From Siphonodentalium dalli (lineage: Eukaryota > Mollusca > Scaphopoda > Gadilida > Siphonodentaliidae): a stretch of 64,000 nucleotides of DNA. Location: positions 558,001-622,000 of the forward strand of contig CP136067.1 of assembly GCA_032622095.1 (NCBI GenBank), given 5' to 3'. Shown piece after piece: positions 46,893 through 58,395 of the stretch; position 1 is the stretch's first letter; every line of letters begins with the position of its first letter. A program made the position numbers and the translations under genes. The notes beneath the pieces are model-generated. The model did not search any database. It saw only the letters and a program-made list of their open reading frames with translations, and had not been told where the DNA came from.

Positions 46893-47105
46893 CAGTAATG
46901 TCCTAAATAATCGACTCCTTAACCACAGCAGAATTATGGGTAACTTTTCAGGATTTAGTCGGAAATATGGCTTGTTGCCATTCATCGGAAAGCACTCACT
47001 GAGAGCTTTCCGATGAATGGCAACATGCCATATTTCCGACTAAATCCTGAAAAGTTACCCATAATTCTGATGTGGTTAAGGAGTCGATTATTTAGGGCAT
47101 TACTG
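46893..47105. mobile_element. MITE A, intact palindromic copy with TA flanks
   Basis: A near-perfect inverted repeat of 213 bp with ends CAGTAATGTCCTAAATAATC and complement, TA at 46891-46892 and 47106-47107. It is the same family as 9512-9723. TA duplication and the CAGT start suggest a Tc1/mariner-type MITE. Confidence 0.85.
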
Positions 47106-47127
47106 TATAAAGGACCTCAAAGATGTC

Positions 47128-47595
47128 CAAGCCTGGATATAGTGTGTATAAGTCATGGAGAGCCCCACATAGACTGGAGCAGACGACACCCTGTAGTGCA
47201 TGCTTCCATCTGTGTGAGGCTCCCTGTGGGTTAAACATTAACTTTATCAGTGAGGTTTGAGATGGATGTCTTACATTGCTGACCAAGCCTGGATATAGTG
47301 TCTAACCCACAGAGAGCCCCACATATAATGGAGCAGACGACACTCTGTAGTGCATGCTTCCATCTGTGTGAGGCTCCCTGTGGGTTAAACATTAACTTTA
47401 TCAGTGAGGTTTGAGATGGATGTCTTACATTGCTGACCAAGCCTGGATATAGTGTCTAACCCACAGAGAGCCCCACATATAATGGAGCAGACGACACCCT
47501 GTAGTGCATGCTTCCATCTGTGTGAGGCTCCATGTGGGTTAAACATTAAACTTTATCAGTGAGGTTTGAGATGGATGTCTTACATTACTGACCAA
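47128..47595. repeat. Three tandem ~154 bp units each holding a family C copy
   Basis: CAAGCCTGGATATAG starts near 47129, 47284 and 47438. Each unit holds a minus-orientation family C palindrome (47153-47232, 47304-47387, 47458-47540) and a GTGAGGTTTGAGATGGATGTC spacer. The last two family C copies are followed by TTAA. Confidence 0.82.
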
Positions 47596-47612
47596 GCCTG
47601 CAAATAAGTGTG

Positions 47613-48260
47613 TCTGTCATTTGCAGAACGAGGTGAATTTATAGTGAAAAGATGGTGAATTTAGCATCACTAAATTCACCCTATGGAAACCTAATTCTGC
47701 TTTGGTCTCAAGTCTGCTATGGAGATCTAGGATGAGATTGAAGTTCCCCAGTCAAGCCTGCAAATAGTGTGTCTGTCATTTGCAAAATGAGGTCCCCAGA
47801 GGGTGAATTTAGTGGCGTTATCCCACATAGCGGACTAGAATCACTAAATTCACCCTCTGGTGACCTCATTCTGCTTAGGCCGTCAACTGATATGGCAGAC
47901 CTAGGATCAGATTCTAGTTCCCCAGTTGAAGTTGGTGATGTTCACCCATTGGGCACCTCAATTATGAATTTTATCTTCTGCAAATTAGGGGATATAGAAA
48001 CTTCCTAGAAGGGAAATGTAACTAAAAAAATCTTAATTTGATATTATAGATACTTCCCAGAAGATGAGGCCTAAGCAGAATGAGGTCCCCAGAGGGCGAA
48101 TTTAGTGATGCTAGCCTGCTATGCGGGATAGCGTCACTAAATTCACCCTCTGGGGACCTCATTCTGCAAATGACAGACACGCTATTTGCAGGCTTCTCCC
48201 CAGTTGAAGTTCGTAATTAGTGGACAACTCAATTATGTAATTTATTTAGGGGCCATAACA
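47613..48260. repeat. Cluster of family E palindromes
   Basis: Palindromic copies lie at 47623-47701, 47785-47875 and 48076-48168. Each is bounded by CAAGCCTGCAAATAG / CTATTTGCAGGCTT or by CTAAGCAGAATGAGG, with longer family E internal sequence between them. Confidence 0.75.
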
Positions 48261-48745
48261 ACTGAACTAAAACATGTTAATCTGAGACCGGGCGAGCAGC
48301 AACAAACATATATACATGTACCATAGCCGTTTATTGATGGATTCCGACAATTTTTGGCATAGGAGTTCATTGTCATGTGCGAAAACTGTACATAGAAAAT
48401 CAGGTCTGCCCAGACTTTCTAACCAGAGTTACCTGAGTTACGGTCCTTAGTTTGTCTACTTTTAGCTATTTTATGACTGCTAGCGTGAAAACATGAACAT
48501 ATGTCAACCGATTCCATTCATATTGGAACAATATCTTGATTGAGTTAAAAACTAAATATAGTCCAATTTTTTTTATACCTGAATTATGGCCCTTAGTTCT
48601 GAATTATGCTTCTTTAGTTCGTCCATTTTAGTGATTCTTGGTCGACCAGATTCTCTCTTATGGACAAAAAACTCGACCAGAGCAATATTTGATGTGCAAC
48701 CCTTGTTTGTTAATGCTTTCATTACGGGAGCTTCCTGAAATTTGG
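48261..48745. other. Intron 9 stretch with nothing recognised
   Basis: No repeat family or convincing open frame. The minus-strand frame around 48573-48830 (including HKRESGRPRITKMDELKKHN) is short and not recognised. Confidence 0.4.
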
Positions 48746-48751
48746 TGAAAA

Positions 48752-50412
48752 CCCTGTGCCAACACATTCTCTTATATATATAAAACCCTGTGCCAACGCA
48801 TTCTCTTATGTATATAAAACCCTGTGCCAACGCATTCTCTTATATATAAAACCCTGTGCCAATGCATTATCTTATATATAAAACCCTGCACCAACACATT
48901 CTCTTATATATAAAACCCTGTGCCAATGCATTCTCTTATATAAAAACCCTGTGCCAATGCATTCTCTTATATAAAAACCCTGTGCCAATGCATTCTCTTA
49001 TATAAAAACCCTGTGCCAACACATTCTCTTATAAATAAAACCCTGTGACAACACATTGTCTTATATACATAAAACCCTGTGACAACACATTCTCTTATAT
49101 ATCTAAAACCCTGTGACAACACATTCTCTTATATATAAAACCCTGTGACAACACATTCTCTTATATATATAAAACCCTGTGCCAACACATTCTCTTATAT
49201 ATAAAACCCTGCACCAACACATTCTCTTATATATAAAACCCTGTGCCAATGCATTCTCTTATATAAAAACCCTGTGCCAATGCATTCTCTTATATAAAAA
49301 CCCTGTGCCAACACATTCTCTTATAAATAAAACCCTGTGACAACACATTGTCTTATATATATAAAACCCTGTGACAACACATTCTCTTATATATATAAAA
49401 CCCTGTGACAACACATTCTCTTATATATATAAAACCCTGTGACAACACATTCTCTTATATATAATACCCTGTGACAACACATTCTCTTATATATATAAAA
49501 CCCTGTGCCAACACATTCTCTTATATATAAAACCATGTGCCAACACCTTCTCTTATATATATAAAACCCTGTGCCAACACATTATCTTATAAATAAAACC
49601 CATTCTCTTATATATATAAAACCCTGTGCCAACACATTATCTTATATATAAAACCCTGTGCCAACACATTATCTTATAAATAAAACCCATTCTCTTATAT
49701 ATATAAAACCCTGTGCCAACACATTATCTTATATATAAAACCCTGTGCCAACACATCATCTTATATATAAAACCCTGTGCCAACACATTATCTTATAAAT
49801 AAAAGCCATTCTCTTATATATATAAAACCCTGTGCCAACACATTATCTTATATATAAAACACTGTGCCAACACATTATCTTATAAATAAAACCCATTCTC
49901 TTATATATATAAAACCCTGTGCCAACACATTATCTTATATATAAAACCCTGTGCCAACACATCATCTTATATATAAAACCCTGTGCCAACACATTATCTT
50001 ATAAATAAAAGCCTTTCTCTTATATATATAAAACCCTGTGCCAACACATTATTTTATATATAAAACACTGTGCCAACACATTATCTTATAAATAAAACCC
50101 ATTCTCTTATATATATAAAACCCTGTGCCAACACATTATCTTATAAATAAAACCCTATACCAACACATTATCTTATATATATAAAACCCTGTACCAACAC
50201 ATTCTCTTATTTATATAAAACCCTGTGCCAACACATTATCTTATAAATAAAACCCTGTGCCAACACATTCTTTTATATATATAAAACCGTGTGCCAACAC
50301 ATTCTCTTATAAATAAAACCCTGTGCCAACACATTCTCTTATATATAAAACCTTGTGCCAACACATTCTCTTATATATATAAAACTCTGTGCCAACACAT
50401 CATCTTATATGG
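48752..50412. repeat. ~30 bp minisatellite built from the end of the B-core palindrome, ~50 units
   Basis: The unit is ACCCTGTGCCAACACATTCT plus CTTATATATAAA, 27-34 bp, with length variation in the TA part. CCCTGTGCCAATGCATTCTC followed by TTATATAT is exactly the outer arm of the B-core palindrome (for example 15538-15565). Within 49560-50130 a longer period (normal unit plus a truncated AAACCCATTCTC unit) repeats several times. Confidence 0.9.
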
Positions 50413-50730
50413 ATGACAGTAAAAATGTCTCGACGGCTCGAAATCACACGTAGCATCCCGGGATGACAGTAAAAATGTCTCGACTGCTCAAAAGCTTTTT
50501 GATATGTCAAATTAGGATGAGCTGAAAGAAAAATGGTCCACTAATTTGCAGAAGATAAAATACATAATCGAGTTGTCAGCAACTTCAACTGGTAAACTTA
50601 AATCTTATCGTAGGTCTCCCATAGCAGTTGAGGCCTAAGTAGAATAATTCCTATAATCAGACATTCCCACTCCAGTAGGGGTCCCCTCACCACGCGATGT
50701 CTGAACGCTGCCGGCACGTGTATTTTCTTA
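50412..50730. repeat. Short duplication and decayed family E sequence
   Basis: GGATGACAGTAAAAATGTCT occurs twice (50409 and 50461). 50530-50645 resembles the inner part of family E. The remainder is not recognised. Confidence 0.5.
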
Positions 50731-50734
50731 TTAA

Positions 50735-51203
50735 AGGTACTCAACCCGTAAAGAGGGTCCCCATCTCAACAGATTCCAACAACAACAATCCGATCAGAGG
50801 GTCCTATATTACTATTTCTTTGGCTTTGGGGGTAAAAAATATTTGATTCGAGTCGAGGAACCCATCAAACAAAGCTCAGAGTTATTAGATATTGATTTTT
50901 CAAATTTGTTATGTTCTCGAGATGAGTACCAATAACTGCCGTAATCTGCTCTGGATGTGTACCTCAAATCTATTCAAACAGACAAGGATGAATAACTCTA
51001 AAATCAAGTGGTAATTTTAACGCAATTTTTACTGAGTTCTGGGCCAGATAGTATTCCCGATAATGAAAAATAATAGATTTATAAAATCGATATCTAACAA
51101 ATCTGAGCTTTGATGGGTGACTTCCTCGACTCGAATCAAATATTTTTGACCCCTGAAGCCATTGAAATAGTAATTGAGAGGAGTTTTATCGGGTTGAGTA
51201 CCT
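50735..51203. mobile_element. Family D element, 469 bp, TTAA-flanked
   Basis: TTAA at 50731-50734 and 51204-51207; inner ends AGGTACTCAACCCG and CGGGTTGAGTACCT. It is very similar to 17965-18433, which has the same length. It contains ATTTGATTCGAGTCGAGGAA and its complement, so it is partly palindromic. Non-autonomous; the TTAA target suggests piggyBac-type mobilisation. Confidence 0.82.
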
Positions 51204-51437
51204 TTAAATCTAACATTTTTTATTGAAGTGTTTTGCCAGTTATAATTCATTCTGGCTTGATCTAGACCATTTTCAAATAAATATGAACAGTTCAGTTTCT
51301 CAGAATAATGCAGAATGAAGTGTAACCTACAAAAATCTCAAATAAATAAATGTGACGTTTCTTCACATTACGACAATTGACGTGTAGGTGCTGACAGCGG
51401 TAAGTCCTGCATAGGGGACTGAACTCTGCACGGAGCT

Positions 51438-51545
51438 TGGGTTGTGAGCGCCGATGATACAGTATTCAGGTATCCCACTCCAGTAGGGTGCTCCACACAG
51501 ACCCGAGCAGATGACAGCCATCTGTATATATGTTCTCTCTGTCTG
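51438..51545 (+). repeat. Distant copy of the exon 10 5' edge
   Basis: GTGAGCGCCGATGATACAGT and ATTCAGGTATCCCA match the start of exon 10 and the 106 bp units at 54173-54384, and the sequence continues into the same CAGTAGGGTGC(T)CCACACAGA linker. It is now separated from the others by the 2.5 kb element at 51570. Confidence 0.75.
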
Positions 51546-51569
51546 GGGCTGCATATATGCAGCCATTTT

Positions 51570-54077
51570 TAGCTCAACTTACTTTTGTAAGTTTGAGCTA
51601 TTGCCATGGCTTGGCGTCCGTCGTCCGTGTGTGCTTGTGTCCATGTGTCCGTCAACAATTTCCTTTGGCGCGGGCTACAGGTCGTACCTTTGGTCTGATC
51701 TTTATGAAATTTTGCATGAATGTTGACATTGACATGTAGATGGGAACGAGTCATTTTGGGGTCATTCGGCCAAAAAACATGGCCGCTGGTGGCCATCTTT
51801 GATTTCAAAATTCAATCCATTGGCGCGGGCTACAGGTCGTACTGTTTGTTTGATCATCATGAAATTTGTCATGGATGTTAATATTGACATGTAGATGGGA
51901 ACGAGTCATTTTGGGGTCGTTCGGCCAAAAAACATGGCCGTCAGCAGCCATCTTGGATTTTACTCTTTGCATGACTAAATCATTTGGCGCAGGCTACAGG
52001 TCGTAGTTTTGATCGGAACTTCATGAAATTTGTCATGGATGTTAACAATGACATGTAGATGGGAACGAGTGATTTTGGGGTTGTTCGGCCAAAAAACATG
52101 GCCGCCAGCAGCCATCTTGGATTTTACTCTTTGCATGACTAAATCCTTTGGCGCGGGCTACAGGTCGTACCTTTGGTCTGATCTTTATTAAATTTGTCAT
52201 GAATGTTGACATTGACATGTAGATGGGAACGAGTCATTTTGGGGTCGTTCGGCCAAAAAACATGGCCGCTGGTGGCCATTTTGGATTTCAAAATTCAATC
52301 CATTGGCGCGGGCTACAGGTCGTACTGTTCGTCTGATCATTATGAAATTTGTCATGGATGTTAATATTGAGATGTAGATGGGAACGAGTCATTTTGGGGT
52401 CGTTCGGCCAAAAAACATGGCCGCCAGCAGCCATCATGGATTTTACTCTTTGCATGACTAAATCCTTTGGCGCGGGCTACAGTTCGTACCTATGGTCTGA
52501 TCTTTATGAATTTTGTCATGAATGTTGACATTGACATGTAGATGGGAACGAGTCATTTTGGGGTCATTCGGCCAAAAAACATGGCTGCTGGTGGCCATTT
52601 TGGATTTCAAAATTCAATCCATTGGTGCGGGCTACAGGTCGTGCTGTTCGTCTGATCATCATGAAATTTGTCATGGATGTTAATATTGACATGTAGATGG
52701 GAACGAGTGATTTTGGGGTCGTTCAGCCAAAAAACATGGCCGCCAGCAGCCATCTTGGATTTTACTCTTTGCATGACTAAATTCTTTGGCGCGGGCTACA
52801 GGTTGTAGCTTTGGTCAGAACTTCATGAAATTTGTCATGGATGTTAACAATGACATGTAGATGGGAACGAGTGATTTTGGGGTTGTTCGGCCAAAAAACA
52901 TGGCCGCCAGCAGCCATCTTGGATTTTACTCTTTGCATGACTAAATCCTTTGGCGCGGGTTACAGGTCGTACCTTTGGTCTGACCTTTATGAAATTTGTC
53001 ATGAATATTGATATTGACATGTATATGGGAACGAGTCATTTTGGGGTCATATGGCCTAAAAACATGGCCGCTGGCAGCCATCTTGGATTTTACTCTTTGC
53101 ATGACTAAATCCTTTGGCGCAGGCTACAGGTCGTAGTTTTTATCAGAACTTCATGAAATTTGTCATGGATGTTAACAATGACATGTAGATGAGAACGAGT
53201 GATTTTGGGGTCGTTCGGCCAAAAAACATGGCCGCCAGCAGCCATCTTGGATATTACTCTTTCAATGACTAAATCCTTTGGCGCGGGTTACAGGTCGTAC
53301 CTTTGGTCTGACCTTTATGAAATTTGTCATGAATATTGATATTGACATGTATATGGGATCGAGTCATTTTGGGGTCATACGGCCAAAAAACATGGCCGCT
53401 GGCAGCCATCTTGGATTTCAAAATTCAATCCATTGGCACGGGCTACAGGTCGTACTGTTTGTCTGATCATCATGATATTTATCATGGATGTTAATATTAA
53501 CATGTAGATGGGAACGAGTCATTTTGGGGTCGTTTGGCTAAAAAACATGTCCGCCAGCAGCCATATTGGATTTTACTCTTTGCATGAATAAATCCTTTGG
53601 TGCGGACTACAGGTCGTAGCTTTGGTCGGAACTTCAAGAAATTTGTCATGTATGTTAACAATGACATGTAGATGGGAAACGAGTCATTTTGGGGTCGTTC
53701 AGCCAAAAAACATGGCCGCCAGCAGCCATCTTGGATTTTACTCTTTGCATGACTAAATCCATTGGCACAGGTTACAGGTCATACCTTTGATCAGATCATT
53801 ATGAGATTTGTAAAGGCTGTAGATGGGAACAAGTCATTTTGGGGTAATTCGGAAAAAAACATGGCTGCCGGTGGCCATTTTAGAATTTACTTTTTGCATC
53901 AATAAATCCTTTGTCACACCATAATCACCACATCCCTGATCCGATCATTATGAAACCTGTTATGAATGTTGATATTGACATGAACATCTAGTCTTACTTA
54001 GACATTTCAATTAGCACTTTTCCTATTCCTCCATTTACTGTCGACCATTAAATTATTCCCCTACCTAAGTTGAGCTA
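51570..54077. mobile_element. 2.5 kb repeat element with internal ~160 bp tandem units
   Basis: The ends are TAGCTCAACTTA (51570) and TAAGTTGAGCTA (54066-54077), a 12 bp inverted pair. It starts TTTGAGCTATTGCCATGGC and CGTCCGTCGTCCGTG, a block I recall from widespread invertebrate repeats. About 14 internal units of 150-165 bp each contain TTTTGGGGTCGTTCGGCC, AACATGGCCGCCAGCAGCCA and GGCGCGGGCTACAGGTCGTA. There is no protein-coding capacity. The target duplication is not clear. Confidence 0.75.
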
Positions 54078-54099
54078 CAGTGTCATTGACACTTTCATT

Positions 54100-54384
54100 T
54101 TATTCCAGGGTTGCTGAGCCCCACATTGACCCGAGCAAACGGCAGTCATCAGTACATTGTTCTCTCTTCCAGGGTTGGTGATCGTCTCTGATTCAGTATT
54201 CAGGTATCACACTCCCGTAGGGTGCCCCACACAGATTTGAGCAGACAACAGTCATCATTACATTGTTCTCTCTTCCAGGGTTGGTGAGCGCCTCTGATAC
54301 AGTATTCAGGTTTCACACTCCCGTAGGGTGCCCCACACGGATTCGAGCAGACGACAGTCATCATTACATTGTTCTCTCTTCCAG
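54100..54384 (+). repeat. Tandem copies of the exon 10 acceptor and 5' edge, 106 bp unit
   Basis: Acceptors ending CCAG precede 54109, 54173, 54279 and the real start 54385; the last three are 106 bp apart. Each unit has TTCTCTCTTCCAG, GGTTGGTGAGCGCCTCTGAT and CAGTATTCAGG of exon 10, then a linker resembling family C (GGGTGCCCCACACAG, GAGCAGACGACAGTCATC). Confidence 0.88.
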
Positions 54385-54630
54385 GGTTGGTGAGCGCCTC
54401 TGATTCAGTATTCAGGTATCCCAATGGGAAAACACATGCCGACTTCACAAACACAAATTTCGAGCCAATCTTCCTTGACGAGGTTGATCCAACAACGCTT
54501 AACAACGCCAAGACAATCTGCGGAGATAACAATGAGTGCATACTCGATTACATCGCGACTGGCGATCAAACCGTAGCTGAGGACTCAAAGACGACGGGTG
54601 ACAAAACTACTCAAGAAGATGCTATTCTCA
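54385..54630 (+). CDS. Exon 10: conserved region after VWD
   Basis: The acceptor TCTCTCTTCCAG ends at 54384; the donor A|GTAAGT is at 54631; phase 1 in and out. WLVSASDSVFRYPNGKTHADF, then NFEPIFLDEVD and TICGDNNECILDYIATGD follow the pattern of MUC4-like proteins after VWD ('W.v...eSlF.Y..G.s...f....F.P.f' and 'C...C..D...TG'). The tail KTTGDKTTQEDAIL is Thr/acid-rich. The upstream 106 bp repeats each carry the first 35-40 nt of this exon. This copy is chosen because only it continues into the rest of the coding sequence and its first base pair completes W with exon 9. Confidence 0.9.
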
Positions 54631-54671
54631 GTAAGTTCCAACCGAAGCTGGTCCTATACGACAAGTGACAA

Positions 54672-54745
54672 AACTACATGTATATGACGAGACTACTCAA
54701 GAGATGATATTCTCTGTTAATTCTGACTGAAACTGGTCCTGTGCG
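54672..54745 (+). repeat. Decayed copy of the exon 10 3' edge
   Basis: GAGACTACTCAAGAGATGAT, ATTCTCTGTTAATTC and GAAACTGGTCCTGTGCGA match the exon 10 end plus early intron (54600-54660). The donor has changed to GTTAAT. A further fragment (ACGACAAGCAACTCAAGAAG) lies near 54810-54840. Confidence 0.75.
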
Positions 54746-54869
54746 AGATAAGGCCAATTGGAATAAATTATAAGATTATCATTTCCTCTTCAAATTACGG
54801 TTATTAAGACGACAAGCAACTCAAGAAGACATAAGATTGTAATAGGGCTGAAATGATTAATCCACTAAT

Positions 54870-55465
54870 TATACCCCCCACAATGAAGTTGTGGGAGGTA
54901 TACTGGAATCAGCTTGTTGTCCAGATGTCCATCCGTGGACACAAATTTGTCCGGAGTTTTTCTCAGTCGTTTTTTTTATCATTTTCCGTGAAACTTGGCA
55001 CAGACATCAACCACCATGGGAACCTGTGTACCTGCGATTATGAAGTCTGTTGGACTTTTTTGGTTGAGTTATCCCCCATTTTTTTCGACTTAGAAAATTT
55101 TCGCAACATGTATAATTTTGTCCAAGGTTTTATTCCTACATTTTTAGGTAAATTTTTTTAAACTTGGCACAGATATTTAGTACCTTGGGAACCTGTGCTC
55201 CTGCGATTATGACGTCTGTTGACATTTTTTGGTGGAGTTATCCCACTTTTTCTACTTAGAAAATTTTCGCAACATGTATAAATTTGTCCGAGCTTTTATC
55301 CCTACATTTTTAGGTCAATGTTTTTTAATCTTGGCTCTGATATTTAGTTCCATGGGAACCTGTGCCCCTAAGATTATGACGTCTGTCCGACTTTTTTTTC
55401 CCCCTTTTTCGACTTAGAACATTTTCGCATATATGCATAATTTTATCCGAGCTTTTATTCCTACA
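54870..55465. repeat. Invertebrate repeat with ~170 bp tandem units
   Basis: It opens with the small hairpin ATACCCCCCACAATGAAGTTGTGGGAGGTATAC (54870-54903) and then TTGTCCAGATGTCCATCCGTGG. Three or four diverged units follow, each with AACTTGGCACAGATATTTAG, CATGGGAACCTGTG, ATTATGACGTCTGTT and TTATCCC. The open frames are short. Confidence 0.65.
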
Positions 55466-55859
55466 TTTTTCTGTCAATAGGTTTAAGATTAGGGTTAGGG
55501 TTGTGCACCTGCAATGGGAATCTGTTATTTTATTATATTAACTAAATGTTTACTGACATGTGAAACATCTTAGTATTTTAAAAATACAGGGGGGGGGGGA
55601 TATCCTTAGTCCCAATTGGGACAGTCACACCTCTAGTTGACAATTAATAAGATATTTGATTAATCGTCCCATTTCTAAGAACACAAACAATAAATTACAA
55701 CATAATATTTACCCTTTTTGTTTATTTTTCGTCAATATACTACCGTAAAAACTGTCAAGTTAACACAAAATGTTCATTATGGACGAGTATGGTGAGAATT
55801 TGCAAGTTATTCTTGATATATATGTCTTAATTTAAAGTTCATTCACATTTATTATATTA
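55466..55859. other. Intron 10 stretch with nothing recognised
   Basis: AT-rich; a run of G at 55591-55599. No identified feature. Confidence 0.45.
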
Positions 55860-56380
55860 CTAGCAGGGTTACCGCGGCGTTGCCCAGGTTAATGCGATGA
55901 GAAACCCTCTGCATGTTGTGGATATTTGTTGGCGATAGAGAATGCTCTTGCTTAAAAGTGTCATACGTTTTCTCATAAATTGTATATTCAAATAGCATCA
56001 TAAACATGATTTTTACAGTCATGGGATATAAGTAGTGGCTCACCTTGTCAATTGTCATTCTGTTTGTTGCGATTAATCTGTTCCAACAATAATGAAGTAT
56101 GTATTTATTTACAACTGCGTATACATTAGACGTTATAATATGATACATGAACATCACAAACACATTAGTTCGATAAAAGATGACAATTGGGTTTTAAATA
56201 TTGAGATGTATCAATCAATTTAGTGGGTTGGACTAAGTTCTCGAGGACATCTGGCAATCTCCATGAAAATACAGATGCTTCAAAGAAATTTCCAGGTGCT
56301 GAGACCTCTGTTCATGGTGCTATATATTGGTTAAATATTCTCTGTTTAAACGAAATGTTGATGCGCATAAATATTAGCTA
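55860..56380 (+). mobile_element. Family I dispersed repeat, copy 2
   Basis: It starts CTAGCAGGGTTACCGCGGCG and ends ATTAGCTA. Nearly identical to 56917-57432, and the reverse of 1-512. Confidence 0.75.
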
Positions 56381-56916
56381 CCAATTTCTCAACCAAAAGA
56401 CAACAATTTGGCGTTGTTAAAGCGCACAATTTGATTCCTTGTATAATGAAGAAGAATATATATCAATTTGGTGGAGATCGGCGCTAAAATTAGTTTTTCA
56501 ATTTTGGTGCCCCTCTCCCCTTCCGTGCATCCCTGACTCGAACGACGCCACTTTTAAACCACACTGTTGGTTTTTTCATATCATGGGTTTGGCGTTGTTA
56601 AATAGCACAATTAGATTTCTTATATCATGAAGAAGAATATATATCAATTTGGTGGAGATCGGCGCTAAAATTAGTTTTTCAATTTTGGTACCCCTCTCCC
56701 CTTCCGTGCATCCCTGACTCGAACGACGCCACTTTTAAACCACACCGTTGGTTTTTTTCATATCATGGAGATGATTATATATAAGTTTGGTGGAAATCGG
56801 CGACAGAAAAAAAATATGCCCCTCCCCCTTCCGGGCACCCCTGACGCGAACGGCGCGACTTTTGCCATATTTAAACCACACCATTAGATTCCTCATATCA
56901 TGGGGATTATTATATA
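56381..56916 (+). repeat. Segment K, copy of 59730-60264
   Basis: It begins CCAATTTCTCAACCAAAAGA and has repeated blocks with GGTGGAGATCGGCGCTAAAA and CCCTGACTCGAACGACGCCA. It lies exactly between two family I copies. Confidence 0.75.
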
Positions 56917-57432
56917 CTAGCAGGGTTACCCGGCGTTGCCCAGGTTAATGCGATGAGAAACCCTCTGCATGTTGTGGATATTTGTTGGGGATAGAGAATG
57001 CTCTTGCTTAAAAGTGTTATACGTTTTCTCATAAATTGTATATTCAAATAGCATCATAAACATGATTTTTACAGTCATGGGATATAAGTAGTGGCTCACC
57101 TTGTCATTTGTCATTCTGTTTGTTGCGATTAATCTGTTCCAACAATAATGAAGTATGTATTTATTTACAACTGCGTATACATTAGACGTTATAATATGAT
57201 ACATGAACATCACAAACACATTAGTTCGATAAAAGATGACAATTGGGTTTTAAATATTGAGATGTATCAATCAATTTAGTGGGTTGGACTAAGTTCTCGA
57301 GGACACCTGGCAATCTCCATGAAAATACAGATGCTTCAAAGAAATTTCCAGGTGCTCCTCTGTTCATGGTGCTATATATTGGTTAAATATTCTCTGTTTA
57401 AACGAAATGTTGATGCGCATAAATATTAGCTA
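56917..57432 (+). mobile_element. Family I dispersed repeat, copy 3
   Basis: It starts CTAGCAGGGTTACCCGGCGT and ends ATTAGCTA like copy 2, then diverges. Confidence 0.75.
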
Positions 57433-58065
57433 CATGTGCCAGGCACAGAGCGAGATTTTGAGTTGTTTATGTCAGTCGAGGAGTCTGTTATAAAACCCTT
57501 GTCAGACGTGCAGTATTGGGAGTATCCTGAAAAGTTTTATGCTACTAACTGCATTTTCTTGTATATCAGAAGAAACTATATTTGACTGCACACTGTGACC
57601 ACTATTTTTGAACAGGCCTCCCATATCTCTTGACAAATTGTAACTTTTTTGTGGAAACTGTATTGAATGGAACAGACTCAATTTTTGTTATAATATATAT
57701 GCAATCCTCTGACGGTTCGGGGTCTCTCAGTTTGCACGAATATATGTATCTCTTCAATAGAATGATAAATGCTTCTTCTATGCATCTCTTTTTGCTAGAT
57801 CATTTTGTGAATGCCCTGATTGCTATTCCCATATAAATATGACAGTTAAGAAGATATAATTGTTCAAGTGACTTAAGTGGGTCACCATATGTCGGGATTG
57901 TGAAATGTGAACGTCCAAAACTACTTAAAATGATATGGAGATGGCCTGGGTGACTGTATATACCTTATATGTGGATAAAGGCGAATAGCAATCTTATCAA
58001 TGAAAGTGCATATCCGCTCGCAAACGACACCAAATGTGATTTAATTCATGGTATATCATTAGAGA
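57433..58065. other. Intron 10 stretch with nothing recognised
   Basis: The frame at 57630-57836 has no domain character, and no repeat match was seen. Confidence 0.4.
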
Positions 58066-58069
58066 AATA

Positions 58070-58395
58070 GAGGATCTCACATGAGTTTCTATTTTATACG
58101 GAATTTATCAACCGAGTTCACTAAATTCGATTTGAGCCGAGGTTTACCGAGGCTCAAATAGAATTTAGAGGACGAGGTTGATAAATTACGTATAAAATAG
58201 GACGAATGTGAGATACCTTTTATCACATGATCAAATAAACCCGAAGCAACGCGAAATATTCATCGAAAACAACAATCATAAACTACAGCGATCGCAAGTT
58301 ATTTGAAGAACGCCGTGACGTCATCGCACGCGCTGATATTAAACGTGTCTATTACCGATAATTATGAAACTGCTTTTATGACCAAATTATGTGAT
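58070..58395 (-). repeat. Family G element, copy 3, with foldback end
   Basis: The palindrome 58075-58215 has arms GGATCTCACATGAGTTTCTA and GAATGTGAGATACC. It continues into the reverse complement of the 44460/45620 copies, including GGCGTGACGTCATC-type sequence. Confidence 0.7.

Noticed and set aside
54300-54384. Earlier acceptors (54109, 54173, 54279) as the true start of exon 10
   Set aside because: Those units do not continue into the rest of the coding sequence; reading on from them passes through the linker and the next acceptor, whereas 54385 leads directly into the conserved coding part.
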